From NCBI GenBank assembly GCA_026391315.1, contig JAPLDT010000103.1, positions 1 to 64,000 on the forward strand: a stretch of DNA of 64,000 nt, given 5' to 3'. Below, one piece after another: positions 26,601-38,000 of this stretch. A program made the position numbers and the translations under genes. Under the pieces are notes generated by a model. That model was not told where the DNA came from. It saw only the letters and a program-made list of their open reading frames with translations, and ran no database searches. Numbering within the stretch: position 1 is the stretch's first letter; every line of letters starts with the position of its first letter. This stretch comes from Bacteroidia bacterium. GTDB lineage: Bacteria > Bacteroidota > Bacteroidia > Bacteroidales > Prolixibacteraceae.

Positions 26601-29080
26601 GTTACAAGTCCTGCATCAGGGCCATTGTCGGTCACCACATTTCCACGGCTTTCCCACCTTGAGTTGGCTGGAACCCACTCGACCACTCTAATTTTACTTC
26701 TGTCGGATGCAGTGGACAGATGATATCCGCTATTGGCATCCCAACGTAAAGTGGCATTTCCACTGCCGGAGGCAACCCCCCTGACGCGCCAGTATTCATT
26801 GTTGCTCACGCTCGCGACAGGGACCAACATGTTGGTAATTGTCAAAGAGGGGGTGTTGGAATTTGGACTGTTATTGAAATATTCTGCTTCCCAGATACCT
26901 GCAGTAACTATGCCTGACAGATAGACCTGACCGTACCTTGGGGATGGACTACTCTTTCCCAATGGGTAGGTGAAGAAGGAGCCGTTGCTTATTTGTTTCC
27001 GCAGGGGGCCATTGATATAGGAGCTTACCGATCCACCGCTTACCGCTGTGGTACTTGGATTTGTCAGTGTCAATGAGTTGGTTGCGTTGGTCGTAATTGC
27101 GCCGCTGGTAAGAGAAAGAATGTCCGAAACCTGGACATTTCCTGCTCCCGCAATCGTAACTCCAGCCGGATTTGTAAATCCGAGATCATAGAAATTTTCG
27201 GTAACACCTGAAGTGGAAATTGTTAATGTTTGAGCCGTACTTCCTTCAAAACTAGCATACCCGGTACCTGGTACGAAACCTCCTGTAGCCGGTGCAGTAT
27301 TAAAATCTGTCCAGTTTTTCAAAATATACAATGGCATGTTAAAAAGAACAGCGCTTAATTTTGCCCCATTATTAATCGTTAGATTACCGAGGATTTTAAG
27401 AACTTCCGCACTCATGTACTTGATTCCGGTGCCGGTAAGGATCAGGTTCTGATATGGTTTTGCCAGATTACCCGGCTTCAGGGGCATCTGCGCATCAATA
27501 GAACCATAAAGTTCTACGGTTGTACCGGTCGATGCCATAAAGCGGTCATAGTTACCACCCGGGAAAACGAACATTCCGCCCGTGGAGTTTTCTATCATCA
27601 TTTTCCCGGTACCCGCATGGGTTGTATCTGTAATTGATCCCAGACTATGGTTGATACTTTGTTTCAGGTCAAAAGTACCCCTGATATCTACTGAAGCGGC
27701 TGTGGCACTGTTGATATTCATGGTGACGGTGTGCCCGGGTTGTATGAAAACAGGATTTCCGTTCGGATAACAGTTGCAGGTAGGATTTGTAGGTGCATCT
27801 GCTGCCCAGATGGCAGTATTGTTCCAATTGCCACTGGCTATCGTATACAATGTGTGGACCAGGCCGAAGTTGGCTATTTCACCTGCCGTATAATCACCTG
27901 TAAAGAGGTCGTTTATAGTGATGGTGTGATTTGTTGCATTGATAGTACCTGTTGGATATTGTACCCATAAAGAACTACTGAACCGCGCACTTATATAGGC
28001 GCTCTCGTTTCCTGTAACCTCTGCTGCGCCATATTGATAAAGCTGAGTGACCGCGCTAACACCAGAGAAACCGGTTACGGTTGTTTTCCAATAGTAGTTC
28101 AGCTGGTCGGTAGTAGGTGCAAAATCACTTGGATGTGCTGTATTGACAGGGACTATGGTGATAGAACCCGCATTGGCCGAGGTAAATGTAAAGGTGACGG
28201 GTCGGTATGTTCCGGCAGAGCCAATTGGAAAAACAAAATTGGAAGCAGATCCGGAAAAATATTTTTCTACTCCCTTGTCACTTACCGCACCATTCATTTT
28301 TATCATACGGTTGACATCAAAGGTGCCGCCTAAAGTAGAATTTACATCCATAACAAGTTTGTAGTCATTGATGTAAAGTAAACCGGAGGTCAATGTCAAT
28401 TGACCGGTTATCCACGAATCCCCAATTACATCTGCACCACTTGCATTGTTGAGTGTAATATTTCCGAATTTACCGGTTCCTGTGGTTGTAATGGTCTGTT
28501 TGGCAGTGTTAGCCAACAAGATACCCCCAGCGGTAGATGAACTGGAATGTATGGCAGCGTTGGAAACATTGCCCATGGCGGTGATGGTGTTTCCTACATC
28601 AGCAAAAGTACCGGACGTAAGGGTCAGATTGGTATTGACCCTGATGTTGCTGGATGCACCAAGCGTAATTGCAGGGGTAGATGTTAAAGAACCGATTATC
28701 AGGTTGCCAAAATTGGTCAGGTTGGCACCAGTACCTGTGATATTACCAGTACCTGTAAAGGTAGTGGTTTGAGTGCTGGAGGCAGCAACACCAGCCTGAT
28801 AACCTCCAACATTGGTTCCGGTAGCTGATGATAAATTGTTGTTGATCAAACTACCACCAATGGTCATATTCAAATCGTTTGCTTTAAATACGGAACCCGT
28901 ACCGGGGCTTCCATTTCCATTGATCGTTAGGTTGTGCAGAATAGATATGGCATTGATAGAAAGGCTGGCAGTTTTGTTGTTGGTGGTTCCGTCAACTGTC
29001 AGGTTCCACAATGGGGCAACAGCGTTCAGTTTGAAGGTTTGGGCGGCCGCAGTTGAACTATTTCCAAAAGTTACTGTTGC
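23603..29080 (-). CDS. Giant adhesin, C-terminal part with T9SS sorting domain (out of frame with the N-terminal part)
   Basis: About 1,825 codons in the frame one base shifted from the N-terminal part. It lacks a plausible start: the only initiator-like codon near the beginning is a TTG at 29011 inside coherent protein sequence that already reads back to 29080 (ATVTFGNSS). It contains more filament-like beta repeats (TLTSGTFADVGNTITAMGN), Ig/PKD-like domains (ITGRTLVGINEVVAY), and a module with WIGGTSIDWNTSSNWSCG. A type A T9SS sorting domain of ~80 residues ends it (LRITNMLGQNMLTKS, SGIYVVTLVSGG, TIIRRK). The protein is therefore expected to pass the outer membrane by T9SS and be anchored or released there. 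It overlaps the DUF4402 gene start by 4 bases. Confidence 0.85.
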   Translation of the reverse strand, partial: ATVTFGNSSTAAAQTFKLNAVAPLWNLTVDGTTNNKTASLSINAISILHNLTINGNGSPGTGSVFKANDLNMTIGGSLINNNLSSATGTNVGGYQAGVAASSTQTTTFTGTGNITGTGANLTNFGNLIIGSLTSTPAITLGASSNIRVNTNLTLTSGTFADVGNTITAMGNVSNAAIHSSSSTAGGILLANTAKQTITTTGTGKFGNITLNNASGADVIGDSWITGQLTLTSGLLYINDYKLVMDVNSTLGGTFDVNRMIKMNGAVSDKGVEKYFSGSASNFVFPIGSAGTYRPVTFTFTSANAGSITIVPVNTAHPSDFAPTTDQLNYYWKTTVTGFSGVSAVTQLYQYGAAEVTGNESAYISARFSSSLWVQYPTGTINATNHTITINDLFTGDYTAGEIANFGLVHTLYTIASGNWNNTAIWAADAPTNPTCNCYPNGNPVFIQPGHTVTMNINSATAASVDIRGTFDLKQSINHSLGSITDTTHAGTGKMMIENSTGGMFVFPGGNYDRFMASTGTTVELYGSIDAQMPLKPGNLAKPYQNLILTGTGIKYMSAEVLKILGNLTINNGAKLSAVLFNMPLYILKNWTDFNTAPATGGFVPGTGYASFEGSTAQTLTISTSGVTENFYDLGFTNPAGVTIAGAGNVQVSDILSLTSGAITTNATNSLTLTNPSTTAVSGGSVSSYINGPLRKQISNGSFFTYPLGKSSPSPRYGQVYLSGIVTAGIWEAEYFNNSPNSNTPSLTITNMLVPVASVSNNEYWRVRGVASGSGNATLRWDANSGYHLSTASDRSKIRVVEWVPANSRWESRGNVVTDNGPDAGLVTTDAAIALADGTDLHYLTIGGGSLPLPTATITSLLTSAVCNDNIATTTVTVALTGTAPWSLTYQLGAVSTTLNNIASSPVSIVLTSGSPGVTQPITTDTPFNFHITNVNDFNGVAGISDYTTNSVITIHPMPDNTITGRTLVGINEVVAYTTPTDANTYAWTLSSNGTPLTGNTSTYTITWGTNIPGPYTIGLTKTSTALCQSTNSISVTTSATPTPVITGNQKVCTGATEIYTTPLVSGHSYSWSLSGNGVINSGASTNSISVTWGIVSINNSVSVTESITATPAIQGSASKIVDIGVQPTNTPTLSGPSSVCVGIGPAFTILNSELNVRYQLRNNADNSNSGLFVDGTGGTITLTGSPIVNNTAYNVFGYTLAPFTCSVQLTAIVSVTATPWGSWIGGTSIDWNTSSNWSCGQIPGISTNVTIGTATNYPTLSTGSVGTTNNLSIGSGASLTVTGNTLQIAGTISNSGSFTASSGTIEMKGSSAQSIPANTFAGNLVMNLLANNSAGVSLLGPLGVTGVAKATVGTLASGGNLTLKSTASQTALIDGAGAGNVTGGVTMERYLSAAYGYKYLCSPFTSASLSGTLSGNATIPTFYAYNENNSTLISNVTTYTSGWVSTAVSGLSPMTGYAANFGGVGGIQTFSMTGTVNNGSMSATLYNNNRTYTLGFNLVGNPYPSPINWDLANRTNVDNAIYFFNASGDQFSGSYSTYINGVPSGGSTNIIPSMQGFFVHVSSGAYPVTGSLGFSNAMRTTDLNPTYKAAKFDPRPIMKFSASFDQQNALLDSYVIYLDNKTTRKFDSEFDALKLMNTDIAVPNIYEIVGNSQNLSISGMPEPVDSLTRIPIGIKVLKDGWINIVATDLSKLPSDLTIYLEDKSNNVHQDLRKEPKYRFYANTGETNNRFTLVMAMVGYNYSATAPEKLFILSRTAGTLVIKANLLAGDVGELRITNMLGQNMLTKSITFNQTIEVGADWQSGIYVVTLVSGGNSYSEKTIIRRK

Positions 29081-32000
29081 CCTCCGTTGCTTCCGTTTAC
29101 AATATAACTTCCAGGTTCCAGGTCTAAATCCGCATAGCTGCTACCTGCTTTAACAATGACGATGTTACCTCCGGTTACATTGAACTGACTTCCTGTATTC
29201 AACACTTCAAACATACTTCTGGTAGCGTCAAAACTATTGCCTTTAACCGTCACTGTACCGCCTGACTGGTTGTAGATCAAAGATCCGAGGTTATTGGCGA
29301 GATTTCTTCTTACCTGGCCATCAACATTGAGTGATCCTCCTGAGATGTTAATTTCCGGACTTCCAGAAGCGGCATATTCGATGTCGTTGTTCGACCCTCC
29401 ATTGTTGCCAATGTTTACAATACCGGCATTCAATATCTCCAATCTGCCTAACAATAACAAATCGGAGGCATTGTTGTTGGCAGCCCCAACATTCAACGTC
29501 CCCAAATTTGCGGACAAGCAACCAGTAGAAGGAATGGTAAACGAATTGGTGGTCGACAAAATGAGGTTTACACCGGCATTTGATAACCGGAAAGTACCGT
29601 TTGTGAGGGTCATAGCTGATGCCAGTGTGCTATTTAAAGTCATCGCATTGACGGTAGCCTCCAAAATTGAAGTACGGTCAGTTCCTTTGTTGATGGTCAA
29701 GGTATTAAAATCTGTACGGGTTGCGGTAGTTCCATTGATCTGCTTATTTGCTGCTCCAGTGAAAGTCACATCACAGATTTGACCAACACCGGCAATCATA
29801 TCGAATATCCCGTTGTTGGTAAGGTTCCCTTGAACAGATAGGGTATTGGTTGCAGCCAAATTGGCGGCAACATCGAAAGTTGCACCACTTGCGACGGTCA
29901 CGTCGCCAACTACCGACACATTTTGTGCAATACTTCCAGCATTTGTAAACTGGAGGTTTCCGTTGTTAACATTGAGGTTTCCGTTGATGGTTATGTTCCG
30001 GGTAGTGTTTTGGATGTTTAGCAGGGCAATACCAGTTACACTTGATCCGGAAACATTGATATTCATATCTTTGTATATCAGCAAATCGGTATCCGGCATT
30101 GTGATGTTTTTCCCGGTAGCAGGAGATAGTATCAGATTGTAATAAGTAGCAATGTTTGCCGGGGTGCTGCCCAACAAGTAAGTGGTCGGTAGGGTGAATG
30201 CAATTCCAATATTTCCGGGAGCAGTTTCGTTGTAGTATTCTACGGTTCCTCCTGCAACTCCCAGAAAGCTGCCAAAATCTCCTGACGGAAATACGGCGGT
30301 CGCGGCAGAAGAACTAATGCGTAACTTGCCGATGCCTGTCACTGAGCCAAATATGTGACCAGTCGTGGTATTCACATCAAGGGTTGATCCGGTATTGATC
30401 TGCAATCCACTTACAATTTTTGTATTGGCTGATATGGTTACTAAGTGATTGTTGGTACCTCCGTCCCCAATCACAACAAGGTCGCTTGGCCCTGGAATGG
30501 TTCCCGGACTGGTTCCGTCTGCGTTGCTTACAAGAGACCATGTTGTTGTGGTATCCCAATTACCGTTTGCACGGCTGTAATAAACTTTTACTGTCCCAAA
30601 TGCGGTAGTTTCACCTGCGGTGTATTCCCCGTCCAGGTATTGTATTGCCGGGAAATAGATGTTTTTTCCGATGATATCAACTTGTAATGCGTCTCCTTTT
30701 ACCCAGGCGAAAGGACGGTACACACCGGTAATATAGGTATTGTCATTACCGGTCACATCAGCAGGATTGTAATGATAGGTATGGGAAATTGAACCAGGTT
30801 GAATTCCGGTAATAGAACTTGAGGTAACTTTCCAGTAATAGGTCAATGCATTCTTGATAGGATCAACGGAAGGATGTACAACGGCCACCGGCTTAACAGT
30901 CACATCTCCCCAATGGGTGGGCGCCTGGGAAATGGCGATCGTTGCCGGATGATATGTAGCAGCTCCAAATGGATATAAGAAAGAGCCGGTAGCACTGAAA
31001 GTTTTCGTTACACCACCATCGCTTTGACTTCCGGTAGTCTTAATCATCTTTGTATCACCAAACGTCGTAGGGGCGGCGGTCCCGGTTAAGGCATCGTAAA
31101 TGGCGCTTGTGGCGGAAAATTTCAGATTGTGGTTAGCGATATTCAATATGCCGGTCACGAGTCTTAAATTACCGTTAATAGCCTGATTGGCCACAAATGA
31201 GGTAGTTCCGGCTGCTTTGTCTAAACCTAAATTACCAAAGATGCCTGTTCCCGAACCGCCAATGGTTTGAGCCAATGTCCCGTTCAAAAGAATACTTCCG
31301 TTTGCCTGGCTGCTGTGGGTTCCAGAATTAATGATGTTACCGTTGGCATTGATGGTAAAACCCTGGTCATTCAGAATACAACCATTGCCGATTGTCAGCA
31401 GTCCTGTCACAATTAGATTATTGGTAATATTGGTATTGCTTGTATTTGAAAGCGTGAAGTTGTAAAGTCCTGTGCTGATGGTTCCAGTATTGGTGAATGT
31501 CTGGACTCCGGATCCGTTAAAAGTAGTAGTATTGGCTCCCGGCGTATAGGTTCCTCCTGAAGCAATACTGAAATTACGATCAACTTCCAATCCTATCGTA
31601 TTTATATTCATATCCAAAATGGCGCCGTTACCTATCGAGAAATCATTAAGTACAGTCAGATTTGGCCCTGGAGCTTCCATTTGTAGCGTCACTGTACCTA
31701 ACCCCGTTCTATTTGTGAGGTTCATGTTGTAAAAAGGAACAGTGGTATTTGAAGTGTAAACTGTTGCTGAGCCAGGCACATTTACGTTTAATGTTCCACC
31801 GGTTATTGTATATTTTCCCGGTTGTACCTGAATATTAAAGAGCCGGTAATCTGTAGAGGCATCAATAAACGCATTGTTTGTAAAATTGATGGTACCACCG
31901 CTCATATTAAATACGGTGTTGGGATTATCCAATGACAGAACTGCCCCCGCATGGTTTTCTCCCATTAATCTGAAGTTGGCTGTACCACCTGTCTGTGTAT

Positions 32001-35000
32001 AACTGATAAGGTTGGATGCTCCTGTAGCGTTCCATACCTGACTGACATCCAGCGTACCGGTTCCTTCAATATTAATTTCAGGCGTACTCAGATTGCCTAA
32101 AACGATACCAGCCGCATCGCCAGTTGAGAATTGACCCGAACTCACACGTAACTTGCCGTAAAAAGTAGCTGCCTGATAGGCTGTTCCATTGAGTCCGGAT
32201 ACCGTTGTCGAGACATTGGCCCCATTCACCCACAGAGAGGCGGATGGATTAAGCAGAAAGTCCTGTCCCCCCTCTGAGATAGATGGTATACTGATATTGG
32301 AATTTAACTTCAGGGTACCATAATGAAGGAACAATGCTTTGTAATAATAACCAAATCCTGCAAAGTTGTTGTTCCCCATGTTGTTCGGTCCATAGAGGGC
32401 AAAATTGGCCGTATTGGATGAATTTACGTCCAACGTGTAGGTTTGATCTGATCCTTTTTCAACAATGAACCTGAAAAAATCAGTGGTGCCATTGCAGGTT
32501 ACCGTATTATTGGCAGCGCCTGTAAAAATCACCTGAACATCACCGTAATTTATGCCGCCATTAGCGGTAGTTGTGAGGAGATAATAAGCATTGTTGAACG
32601 GAGAGGGCAATCCTGTAAACCTGACCGAACCATTGTTTGTGAAATTTCCGTTAAGGGTCAAGCTATGCACGGGATTGACCAATGAAGTGCTCACATCCGA
32701 AGCGGCAATGGTATGGGCTGATGCAAAATTATTTACTCCAATAGTACATCCGGATGCAACGCTAAAATTGCCTGCAACTGTCATGTTGATCAAATTATCT
32801 GACGGAGTTGGATTTCCAAAATAGAAGGTCAGGCTACCTGCCCCATGATTCATCAAATCAAAGGTCCCGTTCAGTGTATAGCTGATGTTATTGCTGGCAT
32901 TGTCCAAATAAGTGGTATATGCAGAGGCAGTATAATTTGATACGATCAATTTGTTGTAGGTAAGCTGTGTGCTGCTGATGCTTTGGTTGTTCAGATTGTA
33001 ATATTCTACAGTTCCACCAGTTACGGCAACAAAACCCGTGTAAGTTCCACCAGGGAAAATACCTGAAGCAAGTTTTAATACCCCTTGACCGGTTACCGTT
33101 CCAAAGTTGTGTGTATTGGTAGCCTGTAGGTCAAGTGTTCCTCCCAAACGGAGCTCAAGTGAATTAATGGTCTTTCCATTCTCATTCACCGTGATTGTAC
33201 GTCCATTCAGGATAATGACATGATCGGTAGAGGCAGGGATACCCCCGTTAACCCAGAACGAACCGGAAGGGTCAGTTGTCCAGGTGTTTGCAGTATTCCA
33301 GTCGCCCGATTGATAGGAGTAAAAGGTAGCATTTGAAACAGTTACGGTCGCGCTCAAACAACTGGAGTATTGGAGACCGCTTTCCCATCTTGCATAATAG
33401 GTGGTAGTAACAGCTGGTTTGTTGATAACCAGTGGGCTACCTGTCCCAATAGATGCTCCCGAACCACAACCTCCGGCATACCAGGTTAGAGTAGCACCGG
33501 TTCCTCCTCCGCCACTGGCAGTTAAACTGATGGTGCCGGTATCTCCGAAGTTGATAGAATTTGGTGTAGCAGAAATCGCAGTCGGAGCTCCCATTGATGA
33601 GACATTAACAATACCTGTCGTAGCCGTAAAATATGTTGTGTTGATATTGGTCGCAGCCGAACCGGTCCCTCCCCAGGTACCGGAAACTTGGCCTGCCCCG
33701 CCTAAAGTGAGTGAGTTGGCTGGGTGGGTAAGTCCTGCTCCTAAATTAGCAATTGTACTGGCTGCAATGGAAAGGTTTCCATTGATTGTAGTAGTTGCAG
33801 TAAATGTTTTGGCAAATCCACCACCGCCTGAAAGTATAAGGTTATTGTAAGTTAAAACAGCAATATTTTGAGTCCCGGCCCTCGAATAATTTACAGTTCC
33901 CGCATTGGCCGTGAATGTTCCACCAGTGCCGGAAAAGGCTGTAGCATTTGAAAAACTAACCGAACTTGATCCTCCGTTGAGAGTACCTGCTGTTCTGGTC
34001 CAGGTACCGCTGAAGGTATGTGTCAACCCGGTTCCCAAATTCAGGATTCCGGCAGTTCCGTTGATGGTTAATCCTGCCCCACTTACATTACCTGTGAAAG
34101 TCGCGGTCCCCGATGTTTTACTCATCAGCACTGTGCCGGTAGTCGTGAAAGCGCCAATATTTTGCGTGGCAGTTCCGGTGATGGTAACCCCACCTGACCC
34201 ACTAGTTGTTCCTCCGTTATTGATAAGATCGCCATTTAACGTCAGCAAATTAGTTGACATGTTAAGAGTTGCCCCACTGTTAATGGTAAGAGGAGCAGTG
34301 GCATTAAACACTTCAGGTGAATTTATAGTGATCGCTCCCGTATTGGCAATCACCACACCACCAGTAGCAACAAAGGGGGATATCCATTCTGCACCCGCTA
34401 CTCTGGCAGAGGATGTATTGTACTGGAGAGTGGCATTTGCGCCATAAGAAAGGGTTCCTGTGAAAGTATTGGCATTTGCCGCATTCTCGATGGAAAGGAT
34501 ATTGTTAACGGTTGTAGTACCCGTTGGAAAAGTTTTGCCTCCAGTTCCTGAAAGTGTCAGGTTGGAGTAAGTCGTAGCTTTTATTGTTTGTGCAGCACCA
34601 CTATAGTTAACAGTATTGCCAGCTGCTGTTGCCGTGAGCGTTGTAAAAGCAGGTACTGTTGTTGAGCTAATATTCAAGACTCCTGTAGTGTTGTTGGTAA
34701 ATGCTGTAACTGCTCCCGTACCACTCATATTGAAAGCGCCCGAGTTTGTTAAAGTCGCTGTAGTGGTTGTCCCGGTTCCTGAACTATTGATTGTTCCGGT
34801 ATTGGATATTGTTGCAGTAGAACAGGTTCCTGCAAGGTTAAGCGTCGCAGCATTGGTTAATGTTCCTGCACCTGAAAGGGCAGTATTTACAGTAAGTGTT
34901 CCATTGTTTGTGTAATTTCCGGAAATATTAACGCTTGGAATTGCGGTAGTGGTTGCACCGCTGAAAGTATTTGAGGCACCACTAAAGGTATACAATCCTG

Positions 35001-38000
35001 TTGAAGCAGTAAATGTAGTGGCATTGTTTGTAAAGTTACCGGTGATAGTTGGCGTATTACCTACTATTTCATTCCATATTGCCCCGCTGTTTAGCGTAAT
35101 ATCACCGTTGAATGCATTAGTACGTACAGAAGTTTGCAGATTGATGGTTCCCGTAATATTTGTCGCTCCATTTATTGTTAATGTTCTGGAATTAGTCAGC
35201 GTTCCGCCAGTATTGATCGTTAAAGCGCCTATAGTCACGGTAGTTCCACCAGTGGTAGCTGTCAATGTTCCACCGTTGTTGATAGTAACTGACCCTGTTT
35301 GATTGATTGTTGCACCAACTGAAACCGGGCCATTTATGATGGCATCCTGTGTTGTTAAGGGTACGGCATTTCCGACCCATGTACCTGCGGTTGCCCAGGG
35401 ACCTCCGGTAACAGTACTAATAGCTGCAGGAACAGCTGTACCAGTAGCTGTAAATGTCACTGGCGAGCCAGTAAGCGTACCACTGGTGGCTGTTAATGTA
35501 TTTGTTCCCGCAGTAGCGCCCAGCGTCCAGCTTCCAACAGTAGCGATACCGTTGACATCCGTGGTTGCATTAAAACCTGTACCTGAACCACCACCGGAAG
35601 CTACGGCAAAGGTAACGGCCACACCACTTACCGGATTGTTGTAAACATCTTTGACAATGGCACTTGGCAGAATGGCAACTGCTGTTCCTGCTGTTGCAGA
35701 TTGTCCATTTCCGGCATTGATGGCTATTTGGGTTTCCACTCCCGCTGTACCGGTAGCGGTAAATGTTGATGGGGATCCTGTAAGACCGGTGCTTGTTGCC
35801 GTTAATGTGTTTGTTCCGACCGTGTTACCCAGCGTCCAACTGCTGATTGAGGCAATACCGTTGACATCAGTTGTTTTGGATAAGCCAGTACCGAAACCAC
35901 CACCAGAGGCAACTGAAAATATGACTGTCACACCGCTGACAGGATTATTGTTGGCATCACTTACAATTACGCTTGGCAGAATTGCTACTGCCGTAGCCAC
36001 TGTAGCGGTTTGTCCGTCACCGGCATTGATGGCAATTTGCGTTGCAGTTCCGGCGATTCCAGTTGCTGTGAAAGTCAAAGGAGACCCTGTAAGACCTGCA
36101 CTAGTGGCAGTTAATGAATTAGCACCTGCAGTAGCGCTTAAAGTCCAACTTCCCACGGTCGCGATACCACTTGCATTGGTGGTTGCATTCAAACCTGTAC
36201 CTGAACCGCCACCTGTATCCGCAAATGTGACCGCCACGCCACTGACCACATTGTTGTTAACATCTTTTACAATGACGCTTGGAAGAATGGCAACAGTTGA
36301 TCCGGCAGTGGCAGTTTGCCCGTCACCGGCATTGATGGCAATTTGCGTGGCAGCTCCAGCAGTTCCTGTAGCGGTAAAAGTCCTTGGAGACCCTGTAAGA
36401 CCTGCACTAGTGGCAGTTAAGGAATTAGCGCCTGCAGTAGTGCCTAAAGTCCAGCTTCCCACAGTAGCGATCCCACTTGCATTGGTGGTTGCAGCCAAAC
36501 CTGTGGCTGAACCACCACCGAATGCTACCGCGAATGTGACAGCCACCCCGCTGACCACATTGTTGTTAGCATCTTTTACGATGACACTTGGAAGAATAGC
36601 GACAGCCGTTCCGACTGTGGCAGATTGACCGTTACCGGCATTGATGGCAATTTGTGTTGCAGCGCCGGGATTCACATTAAAAGCGCTTGTACCGGTTTTT
36701 GTTGAACCGGTGATAATAAGTGTCATACCTGTTCCTGCCACAGTAGGCGTCAGGCTAACACCGGAGAGCACACCAGCGGTAAAGGCAGCAGAAGTACCAG
36801 TGATACCGGCCGTTCCACTATAAGTGACCGTGGAGATAAAACTAGTTGCCGTATTGTTGTAGATATCCTGGGCAGTCAGGGTAATTCCGGTAATGGCAGT
36901 TCCCGCTGTCTGGGGAGAGGTAATGGTTGAAATTGCAAAGTGGTCCAGGGCTCCCGAATTGATGGTAGCAATTGTGGCTGTGCCCGTTTTGGTTGAGCCC
37001 GTGACAACGAATGTAAGAGATGTGCCGGAGACTGTTGGTGTTGCGCTAACGCCGGAGAGCACACCAGCTGTAAAAGTGGCTGAAGTCCCAGTGATACCAG
37101 CGGTTCCACTATATGTTACCGTGGATACGAAACTGGTTGCCGTATTGTTGTTGAAATCCTGGGCAGTTAGTGTGATTCCGGTAATCGCCGTTCCTGCGGT
37201 CTGGGGTGATGAAATTGCAGAAATCACAAAATGATCCACGGTACCAGCTGAGAAAGTAATGTTTCCGCTTGTAACGGCAGTCAAACCAGTCATCCCAACA
37301 GTTGCCGTGGCTGTCAGAGTCATGACATCCGCCATCGAATAGACCGGGGTTGCGATGGTAACACTATTTCCGGCAGTTGTAATAATTCCGGTCAGGGTTC
37401 CGCTCAATGTTCCTGCGCCGGTGGCTTTGCTCAAAGTGATGGTAGTGTTGCTGGTAGGATTTGATGGATTTCCATTAGCATCCTGCGACTGCACCGTAAC
37501 GCTGAAGGCAGTACCGGCAGTTCCGGTAGATGGCACCGTTGTATAAACCAAATGTGTAGCAGTACCGGCAGAGAAAGTAATATTACCGCTAGTAACGGCT
37601 GTCAAACCAGTCATCCCAACAGTTGCCGTGGCTGTCAGAGTCATGACATCCGCCTTGGAATAGACCGGAGTTGCGATGGTAACACTATTTCCGGCAGTTG
37701 TAATAATTCCGGTCAGGGTTCCGCTCAATGTTCCGGCACCGGTGGCTTTACTCAAAGTGATGGTGGTGTTGCTGGTAGGATTTGATGGATTGCCATTGGC
37801 ATCCTGCGACTGCACCGTAACGCTGAAGGCAGTACCGGCAGTTCCGGTAGATGGTACTACCGTATACACCAGTTTGGTTGCTGTTCCGGCAATAATAGTT
37901 TGGGCACCTCCGGCAGTGGTTGATCCTGATTTTGTAGCGAGGGTGAACGAAAAGTCGCCAGTGGTTAAAGCGCTCAGGTTAATTGTATGACCAAGTACAG

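Noticed and set aside
29078-29085. Programmed ribosomal frameshifting in the adhesin
   Set aside because: GGAGGGC is not a canonical slippery heptamer and I see no obvious downstream stimulatory structure; a missing base is the simpler explanation.
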